From contig CM061142.1 of the NCBI GenBank assembly GCA_030789695.1, forward strand, positions 277,257,043-277,321,042: 64,000 nucleotides of DNA. Direction: 5' to 3'. Both the position numbers and the translations under genes were made by a program. Numbering within the stretch: position 1 is the first letter of the stretch; every line of letters starts with the position of its first letter. Below, piece by piece: positions 63,601-64,000 of this stretch. The stretch comes from Scilla litardierei. Its lineage: Eukaryota > Streptophyta > Magnoliopsida > Asparagales > Asparagaceae. The notes under the pieces are model-generated. The model worked only from the letters and a program-made list of their open reading frames with translations. It made no database searches and was not told the origin of the DNA.

Positions 63601-64000
63601 AGTTTATACTTTTGTTTTAGATATGGGGGATGTTTAACTGTAACTTTTTTGTAATATGTAAATGTAATAGTGACATTTTCTGGAGATTTTCACTTGTATT
63701 ATTTGATTTTATACTTTCATTAGATGGTGAAATGTTTTTTACTTTGTATGTTATGTATCAGTTTGAATGATTTGTATATGTATCTGTTTAAATGTATCAG
63801 TTTGAATATGTAACTTTTTGTTTCTGTATCAGTATGAATAGTTACTTTTCTGTATGTGTATCAGTTTGAATGTATCAGTTTGAATTTGTATCAATGTATG
63901 AACGAAATGAAGTATTGCATATTGTGGTCTTGATGAGAAATTATGTTGTAAAAAAGGAAATTGCTCATCACGCACAACGGGCCAAATGTTGTCCGTTGTG
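63587..64000. other. AT-rich tail with short repeats and a terminal inverted repeat
   Basis: The word GTATCAGTTTGAA or close variants recurs about five times (63757-63880). At 63972-64000 'cacaacgg' and 'ccgttgtg' form an inverted repeat that resembles a CACTA subterminal motif. No gene is seen. Confidence 0.4.

Noticed and set aside
1..64000. Cellular protein-coding genes, tRNA or rRNA genes
   Set aside because: None recognised. Every long frame with identifiable motifs belongs to a transposable element. tRNA-like matches were limited to retroelement primer sites.

Overview
This window is repeat-dense nuclear DNA from a flowering plant. Nearly every base can be assigned to a transposable element, and no ordinary cellular gene was recognised. 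Evidence for a plant is the mix of Sirevirus (SIRE-type) and other Ty1/copia elements, a chromodomain-bearing Ty3/gypsy (Tekay-like) element, Athila-type gypsy elements with the tRNA-Asp-like primer site, a Helitron and a CACTA terminus. The species cannot be read from the sequence.

The layout is a set of nested insertions, most closed by matching 5-bp target duplications. Left block: an Athila-type LTR fragment (1-1300) abuts a degenerate copia element in minus orientation (copia-1, about 1300-14898). Its right LTR is split by a gag-only SIRE-type element (SIRE-1, 7530-14397, duplication tgtat). Next comes a second degenerate copia relative (copia-2, about 15300-21521).

Main block: a SIRE-type element in minus orientation (SIRE-2) starts at 21522 and its pol ends abruptly at about 60284. 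It is split by a Tekay-like gypsy element (24224-53850, duplication ggatg). The gypsy gag is split by an Athila-like non-autonomous element A (30840-49835, duplication gcacg). The 3' LTR of A is split by a second non-autonomous Athila-type element B in minus orientation (40962-49247, duplication gcggg/gtggg). SIRE-2 also carries a Helitron (54918-57740) made mostly of a minisatellite. Removing B leaves two A LTRs of exactly 1557 bp; the two B LTRs are both exactly 2223 bp.

Right block: a truncated second Athila-type element (about 60285-62941) adjoins SIRE-2 at a scar. Beyond its LTR is a CACTA terminal region ending at 63345, then unassigned AT-rich DNA.

The most interesting points are: (i) two GT-AG intron-like segments in the Tekay-like element whose removal restores the family-typical protein length, the first placed so that splicing would decide between Gag and Gag-Pol; (ii) a Helitron whose tandem repeat contains the Helitron's own 5' terminus in about thirty units; (iii) unrelated palindrome families clustered just upstream of the TATA box in several LTR families, repeated as an internal promoter-like block in element A; (iv) a hairpin plus polypurine module present twice in both A and B; and (v) an unrecognised ORF with 11-residue repeats as the only gene of element B.
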